Source of the DNA: Faecalibacterium sp.
Lineage (GTDB): Bacteria; Bacillota; Clostridia; Oscillospirales; Ruminococcaceae
Assembly (NCBI GenBank): GCA_020025825.1
Contig: JAHHRL010000001.1
Coordinates: 1-64,000 of the forward strand
Direction of reading: 5' to 3'
Length of the DNA: 64,000 bases
Shown: positions 52,159 through 61,556 of the stretch, one piece after another
Layout of the letters: every line of letters starts with the position of its first letter
How positions within the stretch are numbered: the first letter of the stretch is position 1
Translations under genes and position numbers: made by a program
Notes under the pieces: model-generated
The model's database searches: none
Seen by the model: the letters and a program-made list of their open reading frames with translations, nothing else
What the model was told of the DNA's origin: nothing

Positions 52159-53754
52159 TTAAAAGTTTGCGTAGGAAAAACTCTGGCCGCCGCCGAAGCC
52201 GCCGTTTTGCAAAATCAGGCCGGCTAAAATGCAGATAACCAGTGCGTAGTAAAGAATCCACTTAACGGAGCGCTTTTGTCCTGCCAGTACGATGTCGGCG
52301 GATTTACCCTTAAAGTGGAAGAACTGCTGCCAATCCAGATAGAAGCCCAAGAACAGGCCTACAGCGACAAAGCCAAGCCAAGCCAGCTGCATGATGGGCT
52401 TATCGTAGAAGCCCGCTGCGATGGCACTCCACAGCTCTGTTGCAAAACGGACAGGGCTCCAGCCGTGCAGAACACCGGAAAGGTACGTGCCGCACTCGGA
52501 AAAGGCGCCGGTGTTGGGGCCGCTGCCAATGCGGAAAAACAGCATGGAAAAGTTCCATAAAACAAATACAACGGCACGCTTGCCCCAAACGATGTGTTTC
52601 GGCACGCCCTTTTTCTTAGGCTTGCCAAAGCGGCGGTGGAGCAGTTCTTCGCCAATGCGGTAGCAGGCCTGCAAAAGACCCCATACAAAAAACAGCATGG
52701 TGTTGCCGTGCCAGATTCCGGAGAAGGTGAATACCAAAAAGACGCACAGCTCCACGGGGAAATGCTCCCACTTTTTTGCAAGCTGCTTGCCCACAAGCGG
52801 GGTTTTGCTTACATCTGCCCAGGCGAGCGTCATAAACAGATAATCCTGCAGCCAACTGGAAAGCGAAATGTGCCAGCGGCTCCAAAAACCGGAAAAGTTT
52901 GTAGCAAAAAAAGGTGTCTTAAAGTTTTCCGGCAGGTCGATACCCATGAGCATACCCGTTGCCCGGGCCATGTTGGAATAGCCGGCAAAGTCAAAGTACA
53001 GCTGGAAGGTATACATAACAAGTGCCAGCAGCAGCATTGGTCCGCCGTACGTGGCCATGTTTTCGGAAAATACCTGATTGACAACCAGAGCAAGTACGTC
53101 GGCAATGGCAACTTTTTGGAACAAGCCCACAGCAAACAGACGCAGGCTGTTTACGGTGCGTGTCTCATCAAAGCGGTGCTCCGCACGCAGCTGGGGCAGA
53201 ATGCGTCCGCCACGGCAGATAGGGCCACTGGTTACAGTGCCAAAAAAGTACAGAAAAGCCGAAGTGTTTATCAGGCTGGTTTCCGCTTGGCAATCACCAC
53301 GTGCCACATCTACCAGGTAGCCGATTGCCGTAAAGGTAAAAAAGCTGATACCCAAAGGGAAAGGCAGCTTTTCCAGCACAGTTCCTTGCAGCAAAGAGGG
53401 CAGAGGAGAAAGGTTATAGTATTTGAACACAGCAAGCGTTACCAAAAGTGCAGCAACAGCACCAGTCAGCAGCCGGTGCTTTTTAGGCTGCTCTGCCTTG
53501 GAAATACGCAGCGCCATGTGCCAAACAAACAAAGCTAAACCGATTACCAATGCCACAGAAAGGCCGCATCGGAACAGTGCCTGTGTTTGGGCTGCACCGG
53601 CAAGGGCGGATACGTAGCTGCTGTGCAGGTTCAGCCCGTAGAACAGGGCGGAAGCTGCCAGTAAAAAGGACGCCTGTGCACGGCGTGGAAGTTTTAAGTA
53701 GATTGCCGCCGTAACGGGCAAAAACAAAAAATAACTTGGTTGCTGGAAGGTCAT
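52159..53754 (-). CDS. MBOAT O-acyltransferase (AlgI/DltB-like)
   Basis: 531-residue polytopic membrane protein. The MBOAT signature is clear: FWSRWHISLSSWLQDYLF and FTFSGIWHGNTMLFFVWGLLQ, the latter with the conserved catalytic His. The family moves acyl groups across or at the membrane to polysaccharides or teichoic acids. It has its own promoter in the divergent region and is followed by the SGNH-like partner. The acceptor is presumably the glycan made by this locus. Confidence 0.93.
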   Translation of the reverse strand: MTFQQPSYFLFLPVTAAIYLKLPRRAQASFLLAASALFYGLNLHSSYVSALAGAAQTQALFRCGLSVALVIGLALFVWHMALRISKAEQPKKHRLLTGAVAALLVTLAVFKYYNLSPLPSLLQGTVLEKLPFPLGISFFTFTAIGYLVDVARGDCQAETSLINTSAFLYFFGTVTSGPICRGGRILPQLRAEHRFDETRTVNSLRLFAVGLFQKVAIADVLALVVNQVFSENMATYGGPMLLLALVMYTFQLYFDFAGYSNMARATGMLMGIDLPENFKTPFFATNFSGFWSRWHISLSSWLQDYLFMTLAWADVSKTPLVGKQLAKKWEHFPVELCVFLVFTFSGIWHGNTMLFFVWGLLQACYRIGEELLHRRFGKPKKKGVPKHIVWGKRAVVFVLWNFSMLFFRIGSGPNTGAFSECGTYLSGVLHGWSPVRFATELWSAIAAGFYDKPIMQLAWLGFVAVGLFLGFYLDWQQFFHFKGKSADIVLAGQKRSVKWILYYALVICILAGLILQNGGFGGGQSFSYANF

Positions 53755-53799
53755 ATAAAAACACCTTTCTTATTACAAAAGAGCATAATTCAACACCTT

Positions 53800-53828
53800 A
53801 TTATAACGCGGAAGAATAGGGGTGTAAA
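53800..53828 (-). promoter_or_regulatory. Promoter of the MBOAT operon
   Basis: Read leftward: TTTACA (53828-53823), 17-base spacer, TATAAT (53805-53800). Confidence 0.75.
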
Positions 53829-53865
53829 GCGGTGGCGGAGTTTTCCACAGACAGAGGGAATACTG

Positions 53866-53894
53866 TTGAAAAAACGATGAAAAAACGATATACT
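53866..53894 (+). promoter_or_regulatory. Promoter of the first GT-C module
   Basis: TTGAAA (53866-53871), 17-base spacer, TATACT (53889-53894), 38 bases from the leftward MBOAT promoter. Confidence 0.7.
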
Positions 53895-53938
53895 GTACCC
53901 GTAAAATGGCTTACTATTGGTACTAGGGAGATTGAACG

Positions 53939-55972
53939 ATGGAAATCGCATCTTTTATTGTAATGTGGCTTGTACTTGGGCTGCTGAGCGTATTTTTTGC
54001 CGTGCGTCCTTGGGTGACGCTGCAGGGCAGGCAGTGGGCTTTGCGTACAGCAGACAGTACCGCCGCTCTGCCGCTGGTAGTGCTTTGCGGCATGATACTG
54101 TTTACTTGTGCTGCGGGCTGCTTTGGAATGCTGAAAGCAGGCGTATATGTGATTGTGCTTGCAGCATTGTTTGCGCTGGGATGGCTGGCTTGGTGGGCGT
54201 CTAAAACAGGCATCTATACAGCTCTGCACGAAATACGAAAATGCTGCCTGACCCCTGCGTGGGTGCTTGCATTTGGCGGCAGTTTCGTGCTGGCTTTGTT
54301 TTTGGCAGTACAGCAGCCCATTCCTACCCAGTGGGACGAGTTCAGCTTTTGGGCAACTGCCGCAAAGGTAGTAAAAAATCAGGACGCATTATATACATTG
54401 GTAGAACAAACCAATCTGGAAGCACGGAGCTATCCTGCGGCGCTGCCGGTATTAAGCTACTTGTTCCAGTGGCTTGCGCCCGATTTTGCTCCGTGGCTGA
54501 CCTACGCAGCATACGGCACCTTGTATTTTGCCGTGTTTGGCGCAATGCTGGGCGCACTGGGCAGGGGGCACGTACGTACAACCGTATTTGCCGGATTGCT
54601 GTGTGTGTTAAGTCCCTTTGTGGTGGAAAGCTGGTATCCGCAGCAAATGCTGGTAGCGTATTCCACTGCTTACGCAGATTTAATGTTGGGACTGCTGACG
54701 GCAGGTGGCTGTGCGGTTTGGTTTAATGCAAGCCGCAGCACCGGTGCAAAGGTGCTGAAAGGTCGTGCGTATACCGCAGCATTGCTCCAAACAGCGCTTG
54801 TTATTGTCGTTTTAGGCTTGACGAAAGATGTGGGTCTGCCGTTGGGGCTGGTAGTGATGTTTGTATGCTTGCTGGACCACTTTGCCTGCGACTTTTTGCC
54901 GAATAAAAAGGATACACATGCTTGGCTGCGCCTGATTGCCGTTTTAGTGGTTTTGACGGCAGCTGCAATCATTGCGTATTTTGGCTGGGCAGTACATTTG
55001 CAGGACGCATTAGCTGTAGACCGCTCGGAAACAGGCGGCTCGGCACAGATGAGTACCGTACAAATGGTAGTTTGCGGTGTGCAGGAGCTGCTGGGGATTC
55101 ACCGCAGTGAAAAGTTTGCAGCGGTGCTGTCCGGGATGCTGGGCTCTTTCCGTGGTGTGCGTGTGAGCGTATTCAGCAACGGCCTGCGCACAGTGCTTGT
55201 TATTTATCTGCTTTTGCTGCTGGCTTTTATCCTGAGCCAAAAGGACAGACGCCGTGTAGTGTGCTATGGCATCGCCTCCACGGCGGGCTTTGCCGGATAT
55301 TACTTCTTCCAGCTGATTTGCTATGTTTACGTGTTCTCCGATTTGGAAGGGCGTGCGCTGGTATCCTACGCACGATACATGAGCACCTATTATTTGTTCT
55401 GGGTGCTGGGTGCTTTGTGTGTGCTGTTTGGCGCTGTGCGGCAAAGACACCGCCACGCAGGCATCAGCTTGGCTGCGGTGTCGCTGGCAGTGTTGCTGCT
55501 GTGTGCACGCAGTTTTGATGTAAAGGATACCTTCCTGGGGCGTGATGCTGCGGACTGGTATACCGAAAGCCTGATTCAGCAGCGTGCACAGCAGGTACAG
55601 CAGGCAGCGCAGAAAGAGGATAAGGTACTGTTGATTTCCCAATGGGACGACAGCGCCCGCTGGTATCGCTATGCGTATGCGCTGGAGCCGGTACCCCTGT
55701 ATCATGCAAGAGGGGATAACACCATTGTGCTGCCGGAGTTTGGCGGAGAGTATCCATTAACATTGACCGCCGATACGATTGGTGCGTTTTTACAGGACAA
55801 TCAATGTACGCTGCTGGTTTTAGATGTAGTGGATTACGATTTTTGGAAAGAATTCGGCGGGCTGTTTACCGATAATATGCAAGGCTTTTTGCAGCAAAAT
55901 CAGGTAGTATATCGTGTGCAGTATAACCAAGGCAACGTGCAGTTTGTGCCGGAAAAGGAGGCTGCCCTGTGA
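53939..55972 (+). CDS. GT-C-like polytopic membrane protein, module 1
   Basis: 677 residues with about 12 membrane helices and a C-terminal soluble domain (about 530-670). The first extracellular loop holds PTQWDEFSFWATAAKVVKN; the acidic pair resembles the catalytic Asp of GT-C glycosyltransferases that use polyprenyl-linked sugars. This segment is nearly repeated in the protein at 59610, its paralogue. The stop overlaps the next gene's GTG by four bases. Function is inferred: transfer of a sugar to an exported glycan or protein. Confidence 0.8.
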   Translation: MEIASFIVMWLVLGLLSVFFAVRPWVTLQGRQWALRTADSTAALPLVVLCGMILFTCAAGCFGMLKAGVYVIVLAALFALGWLAWWASKTGIYTALHEIRKCCLTPAWVLAFGGSFVLALFLAVQQPIPTQWDEFSFWATAAKVVKNQDALYTLVEQTNLEARSYPAALPVLSYLFQWLAPDFAPWLTYAAYGTLYFAVFGAMLGALGRGHVRTTVFAGLLCVLSPFVVESWYPQQMLVAYSTAYADLMLGLLTAGGCAVWFNASRSTGAKVLKGRAYTAALLQTALVIVVLGLTKDVGLPLGLVVMFVCLLDHFACDFLPNKKDTHAWLRLIAVLVVLTAAAIIAYFGWAVHLQDALAVDRSETGGSAQMSTVQMVVCGVQELLGIHRSEKFAAVLSGMLGSFRGVRVSVFSNGLRTVLVIYLLLLLAFILSQKDRRRVVCYGIASTAGFAGYYFFQLICYVYVFSDLEGRALVSYARYMSTYYLFWVLGALCVLFGAVRQRHRHAGISLAAVSLAVLLLCARSFDVKDTFLGRDAADWYTESLIQQRAQQVQQAAQKEDKVLLISQWDDSARWYRYAYALEPVPLYHARGDNTIVLPEFGGEYPLTLTADTIGAFLQDNQCTLLVLDVVDYDFWKEFGGLFTDNMQGFLQQNQVVYRVQYNQGNVQFVPEKEAAL

Positions 55973-56589
55973 GTAAAAAACAGTTTGCCCGTGTAGTGGC
56001 GATTTTGTATTTGGCAGCATTGCTGGCGGCAGCAGGCTTGTGCGGTGTACGTGCAAAAGCACGCAAAACCTGTACAGAACAAACACTGACCGCTGCGGAT
56101 GCGCAGTGGAGCTCGATTCGGGACAATCACCCGGTAGCATGGGCGGGGTACGATGCAGAAAGTCTGGTAACAACAGATACCGACGGATATCTGGTTTGGA
56201 ATATTGATGGACCCGTAAGTGGTTTGCGTATGCAGGTACGGTCCAGCCAGCCGATTCGGGACCCGGCGCTGTACTATACTACCGCCGAAGGGCAGGACTA
56301 TCAGTCCGGTAAAACGTTTGCACTGGTGGAAAGTATCCCTGAGCAGGGCGTTTATGTATTTGCACTGCCCGGCGCCACAAAGGTGCATCAGCTGCGGCTG
56401 GACCCAACCAGCAGCGCAGGCGCTTTTTTTGAGCTGGAAGAAGTTACCCTGAATCCGGCGGGGCTGAAAAACGGCTTGCAGACAAGTGAATGGCTGTTTG
56501 TGCTGGTGGCACCGTTACTGGCTGCGCTTGCTTTGCAGGAAGTGATTTCACTGTTCCGCAAGGAAAAGGATTGGAAAGAACTGGAATAA
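55969..56589 (+). CDS. Membrane-anchored partner of the GT-C-like protein, module 1
   Basis: 206 residues: an N-terminal helix (about 8-27), an extracytoplasmic region of about 130 residues that looks like a beta-sandwich (LVWNIDGPVSGLRMQV ... GQDYQ ... VHQLRLDPTSSAGAFFELEEVTLN), and a C-terminal helix (about 172-192) with a basic end. The start is GTG inside the preceding stop. A paralogue follows the other GT-C-like gene (61553). No known family is recognised. It is likely a binding or accessory subunit. Confidence 0.75.
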   Translation: MSKKQFARVVAILYLAALLAAAGLCGVRAKARKTCTEQTLTAADAQWSSIRDNHPVAWAGYDAESLVTTDTDGYLVWNIDGPVSGLRMQVRSSQPIRDPALYYTTAEGQDYQSGKTFALVESIPEQGVYVFALPGATKVHQLRLDPTSSAGAFFELEEVTLNPAGLKNGLQTSEWLFVLVAPLLAALALQEVISLFRKEKDWKELE

Positions 56590-56637
56590 GCCTTGTATGT
56601 GAATTTTGAGCCCTAAATACTCGGTTTTGGTTTTTCG

Positions 56638-56666
56638 TTGAAATTGACGGGATATTATATTATAAT
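56638..56666 (+). promoter_or_regulatory. Promoter of legB
   Basis: TTGAAA (56638-56643), 17-base spacer, TATAAT (56661-56666). Confidence 0.8.
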
Positions 56667-56733
56667 ATTTACGTGTAAATGTGATTTGAAATGGGCAGCG
56701 GCATTTGTCCTGCCTTTTTGAAGGGAGAAAAAT

Positions 56734-57717
56734 ATGTCTTATACTGTAATGGTTACCGGTGCCGACGGTTTTATCGGCAGCCACCTGACGGAAGAACTGG
56801 TTCGTGCAGGTGAAAAGGTAAAAGCATTCTGCCTGTATAACTCTTTTGGCAGCTGCGGCTGGATTGATACCCTGCCCAAGGAAATCCGCAGCGAAATCGA
56901 GATTTTTATGGGCGACGTGCGTGACCCCAACGGTGTGCGTACTGCAATGCGTGGTCAGGAGCGTGTGTACCACTTGGCTGCTCTGATTGCAATTCCGTTC
57001 AGCTACCACAGCCCCGACAGCTATGTAGATACTAATATTAAGGGCACCCTGAATATCCTGAACGCAGCCCGTGAGCTGGATACGCAGCGTGTTATGGTTA
57101 CTTCTACCAGCGAGGTGTACGGCACTGCACTGTATGTGCCTATTGACGAAAAGCACCCCTATCAGGGCCAGAGCCCGTACTCTGCAACCAAAATCGGTGC
57201 AGACCGTCTGGCAGAAAGCTTCTATCGCAGCTTTGACCTGCCTGTAAGCATTGTGCGCCCCTTTAACACCTACGGCCCCCGTCAGAGCGGCCGTGCGGTT
57301 ATTCCTACCATTATTACACAGTTGCTGGCAGGCCAGACCGAAATTAAGCTGGGCAAGCTGAGCCCCACCCGTGACTTTAACTATGTTAAGGACACTGCAC
57401 ACGGCTTTATGGCAATTGCAGATTGTGATGCAGCTATCGGTCAGGAAATCAACATCGCTACAGGTGTGGAGCATTCCATCGGCGACTTGGCAAAGGAGCT
57501 GATTGCACAAATCAATCCGGCAGCTCACATTGTTTGTGAGGAAGAGCGCCTGCGCCCGGAAAAGAGCGAGGTAAACCGCCTGTTGGGTGATGCAACCAAG
57601 ATTATGACTATGACAGATTGGCGCCCCCAGTATACCTTTGAACAGGGCCTGGCAGAAACTATCGAGTTTTTGCGCAATAATCTGGACCAGTATAAGCCCG
57701 GTCAGTATATTTTGTAA
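56734..57717 (+). CDS. legB: LegB-type NAD-dependent sugar-nucleotide 4,6-dehydratase
   Basis: An SDR-superfamily enzyme of 327 residues. Cofactor motif GADGFIGSHL, catalytic STSEVYG and Tyr/Lys in SPYSATKIGAD, then the distinctive FNTYGPRQSGRAVIPTIITQLL and RLRPEKSEV. This pattern matches LegB, which acts on UDP-GlcNAc (or the GDP form) in legionaminic acid synthesis; other family members have similar sequences, so the symbol is tentative. The rest of a leg pathway is not in the window. AAGGGAG precedes the ATG. Confidence 0.88.
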   Translation: MSYTVMVTGADGFIGSHLTEELVRAGEKVKAFCLYNSFGSCGWIDTLPKEIRSEIEIFMGDVRDPNGVRTAMRGQERVYHLAALIAIPFSYHSPDSYVDTNIKGTLNILNAARELDTQRVMVTSTSEVYGTALYVPIDEKHPYQGQSPYSATKIGADRLAESFYRSFDLPVSIVRPFNTYGPRQSGRAVIPTIITQLLAGQTEIKLGKLSPTRDFNYVKDTAHGFMAIADCDAAIGQEINIATGVEHSIGDLAKELIAQINPAAHIVCEEERLRPEKSEVNRLLGDATKIMTMTDWRPQYTFEQGLAETIEFLRNNLDQYKPGQYIL

Positions 57718-57720
57718 AAA

Positions 57721-57780
57721 AGCGGGGTGCTTTTGTGCACCCCTGTGTGTCTTGCCCGCCGTGCGCTTGCCGGCGGGCTT
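57721..57780 (+). repeat. Two GC-rich hairpins after legB
   Basis: GGGGTGC/GCACCCC (57724-57743) and GCCCGCCG/CGGCGGGC (57754-57778). Neither has a T-run, so they are more likely mRNA-processing or pausing structures than terminators. Confidence 0.5.
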
Positions 57781-57839
57781 CACGCATATATAAGGGGACA
57801 TAACCGGCACAAGCAAAAATGGAAAAGTGAGGAAATGCT

Positions 57840-59567
57840 ATGGAGTTTACCAGGCATCTCAAATCAAATAAAAAGTTTGCTGCTTCGCTCAAAATTGCAG
57901 GCTTTTTGGCAGTTGAGGCGCTGGCGGTACTGTTGGGATACTACTGGCGTGTATTTTATTATCTGGACGCACGAGGCATTGCCCCGCTGTCTTTAATGGG
58001 AGCGCTGTGTGCAGTTTTCGGGCTGCTGTATCTGCTGGTTTTAGGCGTTTGGCGGCTGTGCAAAAATACACCGAAGCGTGCGGCAGTTTGCATTTTTTTG
58101 TGCGGCCTTTTGGTATGCTTTGCCAACCCGCCCATGCAAACACCCGACGAAACCAGCCACTTTTTGCGCAGCTACCGTATTAGTCAGGGCTGCTTTGTGT
58201 TCGATGCAGAAAATACCTATCCGGAAGATGTTTCCCGCTTAATGCAGGCATTTCCCGGGGCATGGGTTTCGGCACATACATCGCAGGGCGTAAGGCCGCA
58301 GGCACCCGATGGCAAGCTGCCGCAGAGCCAGCCGCTGGAGCAGGCACAGGACACGCAGGGCAGCTGGTCTGTGGGCGAAGGCTGGTCGGTTTATAACAGC
58401 CAGGAACACGCAATGAAACAGTATGGACAAAACGGCACAGTGCAGGGCCCTGCCGATGGTTTTGCATGGTATTTAAGCAAAGAGCCTGCCAAAACACCTG
58501 CGTCGGAACCGCTGAATTTTGCGATTTTTCCGTACTTTGCAACAGCACCCGGCATTGCGGTTGCACGGCTGCTGGGTTTTGGGGCATTAGGCTGTTTTTA
58601 TGCAGGGCGCATTGCCAATCTGCTTGTGTATACCTTGCTGTGCTATGGGGCATTGCGACGGTTAAAACGAATGCAGCCGGTATTTATCGCCGTAATGCTA
58701 ATGCCCATGAGCCTGTATATGGCGGCATCGTATAATTATGATGCGATTGTTTTAGGCTGCTACTACTTTGCTGCAACCTTCTTTTTGCAGCGTGAATGGA
58801 ATAACCGTGATGTGGCCGCATTCTGCGCTGTATTTTTAACCATGAACATCATTAAGCCGTGGATTAATCTGCTGTGGCTGGCGGTGCTTTTGTTCCAAGA
58901 CAAAAAGGAGTGGAAAGCAAAGCTTCGCCCTTGGATGGTGGCGGTTTTGTGTGTTGCAGGTGCAATCCTTGCCAGCCGTGTGGTGGACTGGTACGGGGCA
59001 GCCTTCCGGTATAATTACGGGACCATCGGCCGTCAGCTGGGCGATACCGTGGACCAAATGGGACAGCTGAAGTTTGTTTTAAGCAATCCCCTGCGATACT
59101 TGGCGGTGCTGATTGGTACTTTGTACGAGAATACCTTCTATCTGGGGCAGTTGGGCGTGTTTGGTGCGTTGGATTTGCCCATTCCTGTTATCAACTTGCT
59201 GTCACCGCTGGTGCTGCTAATGGGTGCTGTGCTGGCTGTTCCCAAACAAAAGCCGTGCTGTGCAGTGCGCAGCGCAGGGCTGTCGGTATGGGGGCTTGTA
59301 TATATGGCAGGTGCTATTACAGCCATGTATATCACATGGACACCTGTTGGCATGGTGCGTGTAATAGGATTTCAGGCACGCTATCTGCTGCCGGTGTTCC
59401 TTGTTTGGGCCATGGCGCTGACAAAAGGCCTGAGCCACTGCTTGACACTGCGAACCGATGACGAAAAAGCACAAACGGCTGCGCTGCATATCAGTACCGG
59501 ATTTGCCGTAGTAAGTGCGGTGCTGTTGTTCCAGCATTATTTTGTCGGCCCGGTGTATACGATTTGA
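57840..59567 (+). CDS. DUF2142 polytopic membrane protein
   Basis: 575 residues with around a dozen membrane helices. The first large loop begins PPMQTPDETSHFLRSYRIS, the hallmark of DUF2142, a GT-C-like family associated with surface polysaccharide genes. A Ser/Gln-rich soluble insert follows (about 135-205). No soluble C-terminal domain as in the neighbours. GTGAGGAAATGCT precedes the ATG. It sits between legB and the second GT-C module, in the same direction. Confidence 0.85.
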   Translation: MEFTRHLKSNKKFAASLKIAGFLAVEALAVLLGYYWRVFYYLDARGIAPLSLMGALCAVFGLLYLLVLGVWRLCKNTPKRAAVCIFLCGLLVCFANPPMQTPDETSHFLRSYRISQGCFVFDAENTYPEDVSRLMQAFPGAWVSAHTSQGVRPQAPDGKLPQSQPLEQAQDTQGSWSVGEGWSVYNSQEHAMKQYGQNGTVQGPADGFAWYLSKEPAKTPASEPLNFAIFPYFATAPGIAVARLLGFGALGCFYAGRIANLLVYTLLCYGALRRLKRMQPVFIAVMLMPMSLYMAASYNYDAIVLGCYYFAATFFLQREWNNRDVAAFCAVFLTMNIIKPWINLLWLAVLLFQDKKEWKAKLRPWMVAVLCVAGAILASRVVDWYGAAFRYNYGTIGRQLGDTVDQMGQLKFVLSNPLRYLAVLIGTLYENTFYLGQLGVFGALDLPIPVINLLSPLVLLMGAVLAVPKQKPCCAVRSAGLSVWGLVYMAGAITAMYITWTPVGMVRVIGFQARYLLPVFLVWAMALTKGLSHCLTLRTDDEKAQTAALHISTGFAVVSAVLLFQHYFVGPVYTI

Positions 59568-59609
59568 GGACGCTGCGGCAGAAATGCCTAAAAGAAAGGA
59601 TAAAATGCT

Positions 59610-61556
59610 TTGAAAGAATGGTTTGAAACTTTTTTAGCGTTGCTCGTGGTTTTGGTGGGGGCCTACTGGCTGTGGAAAAAGGCAAAGGTTCCTGCCGGAG
59701 CGGCACCGTTTGTGGCACTTTGCAGTGGAATGCTGATACTGTCCATAGCAGGGTGCGCCGGATTGCTGGTACCTGTGATGTGGGTACTGTATGCAGCAGG
59801 AGTTGTCGGCGCCGTTTTCATGGTGCTGTCTGTTCGCAAAGACGGAAAAAGCTTTTTTGATTTGCCGCTGTGCACCTTTGCCATTGGGGCAGCAGCGCTG
59901 CTGGTATTGTTTTTTGTGCGCAACCCCCAATACTGGACTTGGGACGAGTTCTCCTTTTGGGGCACAGCGCAAAAGCTGGTAAAGGAAAGCGGCGAGCTGT
60001 ATGTTACCGCTGAAATCGGCTGGAACTGGGTGCCTACCCACCGTCCTGCACTGATTATGCTGGGCTACTTCTTTGGCTTTTTTGGTGCGTATGCGGAGTG
60101 GCGTATTTATGCAGCGTATGCCGTGTTGATGCTGGCAGTGGTAACTGCCGTTATGGCCTGCATTAAGGGCAAAGCATGGCAGATTCAGCTGCCGTTGGCA
60201 GGGCTTGCAGCCATGACACCCGCCCTGTTTACGATTTATGCACCGCTGAAGCTGCACAGCGAGATTTATTGCTCTACCTTATCCGATGTCCCAATGGGAC
60301 TGATTATGGGTACAGCTTTGGTGCTGTATTTTGGTGTTGCACGGCAGGATACACGTAAAATGTGGATGCCGGCACTGGCGCTGGCAACCTTGTGCCTGGT
60401 AAAAGATACCGGCTTTGCGTTAGCATTGGTTGCTTTGGCACTGATGGCAGTGGATATGCTGGTGCAGTGGCTGCTGGAAAAACGGAAACAGCGGCTGTGG
60501 CCTAAGCTTGTGGCAGTGGTGTTGACAGCAATTGCCTGTGCAGCAGGCTTTGTAATGTGGGTGCTTTACCTGCAAAGTGTTTCCGTTGCTGACACTTCCA
60601 ATGTGGGCGGTGTAGAGCAAATGGGCATGGTGCAGATGGTATTGCAGGGCTTAAAAGAAACCTTGGTACCCTCGGCACGCAGCGAAAAGTTTGCGCAAAT
60701 CATGGGGCAAATGCTTCAGGTGGTTTGCTTCCAGCGTGCCACTATGCTGGGTTCCGGTATGGTAACCATGCTTTTTGTGGCAGCACTGCTGGTGTTTGCA
60801 GCGGTGCTGAGTAAAGACCGTGCAAACCGCTGGAGCTGCGGTGTGTATGCCTTTTTGGGCTGTGCAGGCTTTGTGGCTTATGCGCTGTTTATCGGCTTTA
60901 CATACGTGTACGTGTTCCGTGATGAAGTTTCTGCCAATCTGGTGGGATACGAGCGGTATCTGTATCCGTATTATATGGGCTTTTTTATTGGTGCACTTGT
61001 TTTACTGGGGCACGCAGTGGCAGACGATGCAAAACTGCGCATAGGCCGATTGGCAATCAGTGGTTTGTGTGCCGTGTGTATGCTGCGAATGGCACAGTTT
61101 ATTCCGCCGCAGCTGACTGTACTGGAGCAGAATCCTACAGTGCAGTGGCAGCGCACAGAAATTACGCAGTGCGTACAGTGGGCAACGCAGGATGTCCCGG
61201 CGGATAGCAGAATTTTCTTTATCAGTCAGGGAGATAACGGAAACAGCTGGTTTATGAACAGCTATGCGTTTTATCCTTACGTGCTGGATTACAGCTTCGG
61301 CGGCGGTACGCTGGGTCTGCCCGGTGCTTTACCGGAGGATACGCTGTACTACATTCCGCTGACACAGCAGGAGCTTATAGACTATCTGGAAGAAAACAAC
61401 TGTGATTATGTGTACGTGGAACAAAGTGACCCGCTTTTACAGGAAAGTTATGGCAGCTTGTTCTCGGACGAACTAAAGGGTGACGGTGTGGCACTGTATA
61501 GGCTGGACCCCGAAACCAAGCAGTTGCAGCTGGTGAAAAGGAAAGGGATAGCATGA
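59610..61556 (+). CDS. GT-C-like polytopic membrane protein, module 2
   Basis: 648 residues, paralogous to the module 1 protein at 53939: the first loop reads WTWDEFSFWGTAQKLVKE, and a KDTGFALAL segment matches KDVGLPLGL there. The C-terminal soluble part (about 500-640) is similarly arranged. The start is TTG, nine bases after AAAGGA. The stop overlaps the start of the partner gene by four bases. Confidence 0.8.
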   Translation: MKEWFETFLALLVVLVGAYWLWKKAKVPAGAAPFVALCSGMLILSIAGCAGLLVPVMWVLYAAGVVGAVFMVLSVRKDGKSFFDLPLCTFAIGAAALLVLFFVRNPQYWTWDEFSFWGTAQKLVKESGELYVTAEIGWNWVPTHRPALIMLGYFFGFFGAYAEWRIYAAYAVLMLAVVTAVMACIKGKAWQIQLPLAGLAAMTPALFTIYAPLKLHSEIYCSTLSDVPMGLIMGTALVLYFGVARQDTRKMWMPALALATLCLVKDTGFALALVALALMAVDMLVQWLLEKRKQRLWPKLVAVVLTAIACAAGFVMWVLYLQSVSVADTSNVGGVEQMGMVQMVLQGLKETLVPSARSEKFAQIMGQMLQVVCFQRATMLGSGMVTMLFVAALLVFAAVLSKDRANRWSCGVYAFLGCAGFVAYALFIGFTYVYVFRDEVSANLVGYERYLYPYYMGFFIGALVLLGHAVADDAKLRIGRLAISGLCAVCMLRMAQFIPPQLTVLEQNPTVQWQRTEITQCVQWATQDVPADSRIFFISQGDNGNSWFMNSYAFYPYVLDYSFGGGTLGLPGALPEDTLYYIPLTQQELIDYLEENNCDYVYVEQSDPLLQESYGSLFSDELKGDGVALYRLDPETKQLQLVKRKGIA

